Translations under genes and position numbers: made by a program
Assembly (NCBI GenBank): GCA_023079485.1
Contig: CM041090.1
Coordinates: forward strand, 40,552,874-40,616,873
Direction: 5' to 3'
DNA length: 64,000 bases
Origin: Archilochus colubris
Taxonomy: Eukaryota; Chordata; Aves; Apodiformes; Trochilidae
Notes under the pieces: generated by a model
The model's input: only the letters and a program-made list of their open reading frames with translations
What the model was told of the DNA's origin: nothing
Database searches by the model: none
Shown: positions 57,951 to 64,000 of the stretch, piece after piece
Layout: the number at the start of each line of letters is the position of its first letter
Numbering within the stretch: position 1 is the first letter of the stretch

Positions 57951-60294
57951 GGGAATGATGTGAGGGTAGAGGGAACATCCTTCCACTTGCAAGAGTTTGA
58001 TTTTTGCAGAATTTTTGCAAAATATTGAAACTTTGCAGTTTTGTTGCAGTCTCCCCAAGTGAATGAGCCTGGCAGGAGGTTTGTGGGGTGAGTGTTGCAG
58101 AGAGCTTCTTGGCTTTGGCTGGACAGGATGGAAGGCTTGGTTGTTTTGAGCTGAAAATGGGCAAAACTGTGCCTTTTTAGCCCTTGTGGCAGTGCTGGGT
58201 TGGGGGAACCACTCCTGCTTCTTGCATTTCATTCTGTCAGCAAATCACTGGTTTTGTCAATGAATGCTCAGGAGCGAGGGACAAACTGATGGACTTGGGT
58301 TTTGCTGAAACAGGAGACTGACGTGGGAAGAAAGGAGCAGGCAAAAGACTTGCTTTGAGCTCTTTGTTAACCTCTGGGGGTTATACACCCACTGCTTCAC
58401 CTGGAGACTGTATATTTTGAAGAGGATTTTTGAAGAGCTCCAAGGGAACCTTCCTAAAGACAGTTTGATTGGAAATTACTCTTGAAGGCCACTGGGTGAT
58501 TCATCATCCAAATGACTTATCCCTCCCCCATAGTTTCTCTTAAGTTTCCTGTCAAAGCTCATGTGCCCTGAGGAAAAGTGCTTTTTCTTTTTTCATTCCT
58601 TCACTCTTCACTAGCTACCTGTGTGGGTGTCCTGGGGTCTTAGAGAAAGTGGTGCTGTGCCTGGATTTGTCTCAGCTTAACTCCACTCTTTTCCCATTCC
58701 AGCCCACTGTGAATCTGGAGTCACATATCAAAGTTTATGATGATCCATTCATGAACAGACTTACTGGGCACAGGTGGGGGCTTTAACCTTCTCCAGAGCA
58801 TCTCTCAGCTGCTCCCTCTCCACTGCAACGTGGAGACACTTACACAGGTGACAAGAGAATGAGGATCTCTGGCTCCTGAACCTGGTAACCCTTGTGAACA
58901 CTCACCAGGGCTGGGCAGGATTTGTGTCTGGGTATGGTGCCCAGCTCAGGAGCCCAGAAGAGCCCAAATGGGGATGCTTGGGGCTTGTAGCCCTATAGAG
59001 ACCAGGTGGATTAAATCTTGAAGGGTTTAGGATGTAAACCTCCTCTCCACAGCAGGTTTCCCTTCTGCTGTCCTGCTGTGCACAGGATCTGCCAGCTCAG
59101 GGACAGTAATAATCACTTGGAGAGCAGAAACTTGCAGACTGGGAAGGGGAGAAATACAGAACCTGAGCAATGACCTGAAGATCATTCTTTTGGCCCAGGA
59201 GCTTCAGCCCTTTCCCTGGCAGATTTCTGTGCTGCAAGGGGGAATAACTCAGTCTCTGTGCTCAGCTCTCCATATGGATGCATAAGAAAATGCTTCACTG
59301 CAGAGGCCAAAGCTCCCAGGCAGATTGCAAGAGGCTTGTGCAGGGGAGGTAAAGTCTGCTGCATCCCACCCCACTCCCTTTTCCCCTCTGTGGGCAGACA
59401 GGGTGGCTCACAGTGTGACCAAGCAGAAATGGTGTGGCTCCCTGAACTGGCAGGGAGGGAATTTAATTATTTTTTAATTTTTTTTTTTTTTTTTTGGAGT
59501 GGTGTTGGTGGTGTCAGGATTGCACTTGCAGTTTACAGCAAACTGGTTTCTGCTGGGTGTGACTTTGCTGTCCTGGGAAGCCAGCCCCCATCCCTCCTCC
59601 CTGGGTCCTGGTGGTGTCCTGGGGTGGGGAAGGCCATGTGCAGCTCCAAAGGGCACACGTTTCCTGTCTCTTTGCTCCTGGCAGGTTTTGTCTGCAGACA
59701 CTGGCTTGAGTACCCTGTAATTACATTTTTGCATTTTTTAATATAGTAACACATGGCTGGGCTTGTGGTAGAGAGCCAAGTGATGTCTTTGGGCCATGAG
59801 GACTATAAATAACCAAAGGGATCATTTTATTTGGTTATGGAAGGAAGAAGGTCTTTCTTCAGCAGTTTCTGTATAAACACAGCTTTGGAGCAAATAAAGA
59901 AGGCTTCTCTTTTCTATATGCTAGGGAGCTACCCATGGATTCAGCAGAACCCCCCAAAAAGCAAAAATTCTTTGAGTTACATTTCTCTACAGGAGGCCTT
60001 CACACACTGTCCCAAATTATAGCTTTGTTTTCATTTTAGTTGTGGCAATTATTGTGCTTTTGTTAAAAATACCATTCTGTGTCAGCTCTATGCCCAAAGT
60101 AGCAAGGACTGTCTTAAAATAAATACATGTACAGAGCCAGGCACAACGGGGCTCATCTGTGCCTGAGACCTTGAGGCACAACTGCTCCAGCACATAGGTG
60201 CTTATTGCAACAAGATGCAGCTTTACAGACCAGAGAGACCTTCCTGTGCACCATGGGTAAGGATGGCTGCTCTGCATACATATTTGTTAATATA
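57951..60294. other. Unique intergenic sequence
   Basis: Contains a poly-T tract at 59478-59495. The 162-codon plus frame 59258-59746 reads straight through the poly-T (a run of F) and is rejected. Nothing else is recognised. Confidence 0.4.
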
Positions 60295-60590
60295 TCACAG
60301 AATCCCAGACTGGTCTGGGTGGGGTGAGACCTTAAAGTTCATCCATTCCCATGGTCAGAGACACCTCCCACCAGCCCAGGTTGCTCCAAGCCCCATCCAA
60401 CCTGGGCTGAGACACTGCCAGGGATGGGGCAGCCACAGCTTCTCTGGGAAACCTGGCACAGGGGCTCAGCACTCTCACACCAAACATTTCTTCCTCACAT
60501 CTCATCTCAATCTTCCTTCGTCCAGTTGGAATCATCCCCCCTCATCCCATCCCTCCAGGCCCTTGTCCAAAGCACCACTCTTGCAAGACT
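60295..60590 (-). repeat. CR1 LINE 3' fragment (tandem pair, left)
   Basis: The plus strand reads 'tcacagaatcccagactggt', then 'gagaccttaaagttcatcca', 'caggttgctccaagccccat' and 'tcacatctcatctcaatctt', which is the reverse complement of a CR1 3' end. The stretch 60361-60468 is identical, base for base, to 60683-60790 in the right copy. Confidence 0.88.
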
Positions 60591-60607
60591 CAAAAGGTTT
60601 CATGGAC

Positions 60608-60790
60608 TCACGGTCCCAGACTGGTTTAGGTTGGGAAGGACCTTAAAGATCACCCAATCCCTGTTCCCTGCCATGGTCAGGGACACCTCCCACCAGCCCA
60701 GGTTGCTCCAAGCCCCATCCAACCTGGGCTGAGACACTGCCAGGGATGGGGCAGCCACAGCTTCTCTGGGAAACCTGGCACAGGGGCTCA
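60608..60790 (-). repeat. CR1 LINE 3' fragment (tandem pair, right)
   Basis: The plus strand reads 'tcacggtcccagactggttt', 'aggttgggaaggaccttaaa', 'gatcacccaatccctgttcc', and then the 108-bp block identical to the left copy. It ends at 'caggggctca'. The tail-proximal 70 bp differ between the copies while the adjacent 108 bp are identical. Confidence 0.88.
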
Positions 60791-61259
60791 CTGTATGTGA
60801 CAAAAATATAACCAGATTATAATGAGGACACTTCTACCCCATTTTGTGGATACAGTGATCACAGAACACTCTGACTCTGAGAGCCAGGCAGGTGAGGAGT
60901 ACCTCAGCCTTTTTCATTTTCTTTTGGGGGATGTTTTCTCCTGCATGTGCTGTAACCCCCAGTACAGAGCCAGACCAAGAGGTTTCATTCTGTGTGTGTG
61001 AACTGCTGCATTTCTGGAGGAAAGATGCTTGTCCTCCAATTCCATCATTACAAAGAAGCTGTAGATTGGTGATTGCCCTCACCGAGTGATACTGCCAGAT
61101 CATCCCTAATATTTTTTCTGGGGATGGGCACAGCAGTTCAATGACTCAGAGTGGGTGAGTTTTGATGGGGTGCAGTGACAGCAGCAGGGTGTATCAAGGA
61201 GGACAGAATGAAGAGCAGGGTGCTCTCTCTGTCCTGATGGGGCAGTGGTGGGGAAAAAG
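60791..61259. other. Unique intergenic sequence
   Basis: Nothing is recognised. Confidence 0.4.
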
Positions 61260-61660
61260 CTCCCATTGTTTCCCCAGCCATATCGACCCAGGCCCACACA
61301 AGGCCCTCTTGATTAAACGAACTGGCAGCAGAACAGCAAGTTCTTGTTAACCATACATGCCAAAAGGCCCTAACACAAACAATCCCCATTATAAATTAGG
61401 CCTTTTACAAACAATATTTCAAGAAACTACTTGTCCGTTTTCCATGCCATTATGCATTTTTAGGATGATTACATGTTTCTGCTGGATAATGGCCTTTTGC
61501 CAAGGGCAAAATGGAGTTTCAATAGGACTCATTATGAAGTGAAAAGTTTTTTTTTTTTCTATTCCTACCCCCCTAGAAGGAAAAAGCCACTCACAGATAA
61601 AGCTTGTGATACAATTACTTGGCTTTAGATAACCAGGGACATTACTTCCCAAATGATAAG
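61260..61660. promoter_or_regulatory. Candidate conserved non-coding element
   Basis: Contains 'catatcgacccaggcc', 'cttgattaaacgaactgg', 'aaacaatccccattataaat', 'taggccttttacaaacaata', 'ccattatgcatttttagg', 'gataatggccttttgccaag' and 'gataaagcttgtgatacaatt'. FOX/SOX-like (AAACAAT) and homeodomain-like sites are spread over 400 bp with no repeat. There is a short T-run (61548-61558) inside. Inferred from motif content. Confidence 0.35.
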
Positions 61661-62574
61661 TAACTTGTTTTTATCCTTCCTTAATCTCAGGGGCCTCTTG
61701 TAGTCTTTTCATAGGAAGTGGTGGCAGTTGTGAAGGTCACTTGATCATCTGGGCAGAGTGCAAGGCTGCCCTGCTGATAAAAGACAGCTCCAGTTCTCAG
61801 GATCCCTGTTAGAGGAGGATGTGCTGTCTGCAAGGGCAGACCATGCCAGGACACTTCTCAATGCACCACTAAATAATTATGTTCTATTATAAACCTTGCC
61901 CTTTCCCCCCCCCTTCCCTGTGTGTTTTACAGAGCCTGATCTTCCCTTGAATGAAGACATGTTGTTCACATCTGGGAGGGAACACGAAATGCTGAGCTTT
62001 CAAAATGGGAATATCAGGGTTTGATCCTGCCAGGGGCTGAATGACCACACCAGGGACTGAACCTTTGGATCCTGGTCCTTTGTAGAGGAGCTCAGTGGTG
62101 CTCAGTATCACCAAGGAGGTATGGAGCAGCTTTGTGACTGGGATCCTGGCAAAGGCAGAGGTTGCCTTGGGGGTTAGAAGACAAGGGAAGCTTTTAGGGT
62201 CTCAGGAAACCTGGCTCAGTTTCCAGTCCTCCCCCAGAGTCCTCAGTTTTGATCACTCACTCACTGTCCTCATTTCCCATTTGTTAAATGTGTGTGGAAA
62301 GGATTTCTCCTTTTGGCCAACTCTTAGGAGTACAGGATCTTAAGATAAAGATAAATCTGTACAGAACATCAAGATCAACAGGCTTTTGCCTGTCTTAGTT
62401 AAAATACTGACATATTCCTGTATCAGAAATCCCATTTCTCTGTTCTATGGCTTATGTGACCAAATCTGTTTGTAAAGATTCCCATCATTCTCCATTACAT
62501 GCTTCCCCCTGCATTATTGCAGGAATTGCATCAGGAGGGCAAAAAATAACTTGGTGACCATCAGAACAAAGGTC
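61661..62574. other. Unique intergenic sequence
   Basis: Nothing is recognised. A C-run lies at 61905-61913. Confidence 0.4.
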
Positions 62575-62725
62575 TCAATTAATGAAAATTTATTTTGTGC
62601 TGGCAAAAGCAATTTATTACACCCATAGAGCAATTATTGTCAAGTTACTGATTCCAGGATTTCATTAACAAGACAAACCATTTACACTTTTATAGTCTGA
62701 CATCTTTAGGAACACTAATTAGAGC
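62575..62725. promoter_or_regulatory. Candidate conserved non-coding element
   Basis: A compact AT-rich block with 'tcaattaatgaaaatttatt', 'caatttattacacccataga', 'gcaattattgtcaagttact', 'catttacacttttatagtct' and 'gaacactaattagagctt'. It has many TTTAT/TTTAC (HOX/CDX-like) and ATTA sites, an ATTGT SOX-like site and no repeat. Motif evidence only. Confidence 0.35.
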
Positions 62726-63976
62726 TTTTCAGCACTCCTGGAAGGCAGGAAGATTTTATTGTGCAGGATCAGCTCCCATTCACTAAAAGGGGAGTAGAGA
62801 GTTAATTCCTTTGCCTGTGTGACAGTGTGAAATCTGCCCTGACAGATAAGAAGTTCTGGGACTCCCCCTTGGCTTTGTTGCCTGGTTCATCTCTCTTGGC
62901 TCATCCAAGGACCCAGTCTCTGGGCTCCCTTGGAAGAACAGACACAAAAGGCACCTCCAGGTGGCAACTCAATCTACTTACCATCCACACTCCCTCTCAA
63001 TAAAATCAATTTTTAAGGATCTTAACCAAGGTGCTGCTGGCCAGTTGCTAAAGTTTGGTGAGGGGAAGCTGAGCTGAGGTCACCTCATCCTAATTCTCCT
63101 TCCCCAGCTGTGAGGAGCAAGGAGAGCTGACAGGAGGAATAACTCTGGGGAAGGTAGGGAGCATCCAGGCTGAGGGTGGGCATGGGAATCTAGGTAAGAC
63201 ATCAAGGAATGGGAAGGGAAAAGATTGTCCTGGGATTCAGGCAGTGAGATGCATCTCTCATGCTACAAAAATGGTCTTTTGTGAGGTGAGATGCTTTTAT
63301 CACCCAAAATTTTGGCTGGAAGCCCTAAAGGCATCTTTTCTGTTTCTGGACATTCATCTGAGCTCCATCTGAATTGCAGATGAGCTGAGTGTGCCAAACT
63401 GTGCACATGAAAAATGCTGTAAAATGCAAAGTACTTTGAAATATCATTCTCTGGGCATGCAATGGTTTTGACCTGTGGCAAAGTTCCCTGCTCAGGGGGG
63501 GAATGATTCTGTCTGCTTCCACTACAGAGGAGACAGACACAGAAAGCTCATGTGAAATGAGGGTGGTGGGTCAGAGAAAAAAAAAGACAAAGAGTTTGAG
63601 AGATGGGTGTTTGCTGGGTGTACACGGGATGAACACAGCAATGCTTCTGCTCTGGGCATTCCAGGAGAAAAGAGAATGGGAAGTTATGGGCCATTCACAC
63701 CAACAGACAGGGAGTTAAAAATTGGCTTAGGGAAGTTCTTTTTTACTCTTTTTTTTACAACATAGGTGTGTTTTATATGAGATGTGTCTTGTATAGCTGT
63801 GTGTGTATTAACTGTATGTTTGAAGCAGCAGCTGGTGGCGGGTCAGGGACCTTTAAACTGCCAAGAGAATGCCAGAAGATGCTCAGGGTGGGAGTTCCTT
63901 GTGGTGTTAGCACAGACTTGTGCAGCAAAGTTTCATAATCCTGCTCTTAGATTGACCAAGCTCCACCTGAAAGGGC
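62726..63976. other. Unique intergenic sequence
   Basis: Nothing is recognised. Short minus- and plus-strand frames only. Confidence 0.4.
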
Positions 63977-64000
63977 CATAGAATCAATCATGGAATCAAT
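63977..64000 (-). repeat. Probable CR1 tail cut by the window edge
   Basis: CATAGAATCAATCATGGAATC followed by AAT resembles the 8-bp tail repeat of a CR1 read in reverse complement, like those at 39973 and 32641. The rest of the element would lie beyond the window. Confidence 0.5.

Noticed and set aside
59258..59746. 162-codon plus-strand frame
   Set aside because: It passes through a poly-T tract read as phenylalanines and has no domain.
1..64000. Prokaryotic-style systems, CRISPR arrays, operons, tRNA or rRNA genes
   Set aside because: No regularly spaced repeats, no tRNA-like cloverleaf, no rRNA sequence and no runs of coding frames. The repeat content is clearly that of a bird nuclear genome.

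Overview
This window looks like vertebrate nuclear DNA from a bird, and I see no protein-coding gene in it. Three things point to a bird. CR1 LINE fragments are the dominant repeat, most of them 5'-truncated and ending in the 8-bp CR1 tail repeat (ATTCTATG-like). There is a solo ERVL-type LTR with the avian terminus TGTCCTGGTTTGGGCC. Mammalian Alu/B1/L1-type repeats are absent. Several CR1 copies are almost identical (one pair matches over 269 bp without a difference), so this CR1 lineage was active recently. Birds with recent CR1 bursts, such as woodpeckers and their relatives, are a plausible source, but this is inference and I cannot name the species.

Layout. 1-6.1 kb is single-copy sequence with one CR1 scrap and a MIR-like SINE. 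A 450-bp CR1 at 6.10-6.55 kb is followed by a block at 6.64-7.50 kb that looks like a conserved non-coding element: it keeps CpGs and is dense in homeodomain, FOX and TALE-like motifs. 7.5-30.5 kb is mostly single copy, with one clean CR1 insertion at 16.67 kb, no clear CR1 for 13.6 kb after it, and more regulatory-looking blocks at 8.6, 13.2, 24.6 and 27.3-27.9 kb. 30.5-42.9 kb is a repeat cluster: a CR1 inverted pair (31.5/32.6 kb) around a 14-bp tandem repeat, two longer minus-strand CR1s that retain the end of the reverse-transcriptase frame (36.3 and 40.0 kb), a second MIR-like SINE, a 26-bp perfect palindrome and the solo LTR (42119-42906) with a perfect 5-bp target-site duplication. 43-53.5 kb is again mostly unique, with an ancient CR1, a mosaic CR1, regulatory-looking blocks at 43.1, 44.9 and 46.2 kb, and two splice-site-bounded candidate exons at 50.4 and 51.2 kb. 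53.5-61 kb holds older CR1s, including a nested one and a tandem pair, plus a CpG-rich patch at 57.7 kb. 61.2-62.7 kb has two more regulatory-looking blocks. The last 24 bases look like the start of another minus-strand CR1.

Interpretation. The window reads as an intergenic or long-intron region near a developmentally regulated gene, with islands of probable cis-regulatory sequence separated by CR1 debris. The open reading frames are chance frames or readings through CR1 3' ends. Conservation claims rest on composition and motif content only, since no alignment could be run. I found no new gene system. The items most worth checking are the 6.64-7.50 kb block, the 27.3-27.9 kb block, the 44.9 kb POU/homeodomain block, the 50.4/51.2 kb exon pair and the CR1 inverted pair.
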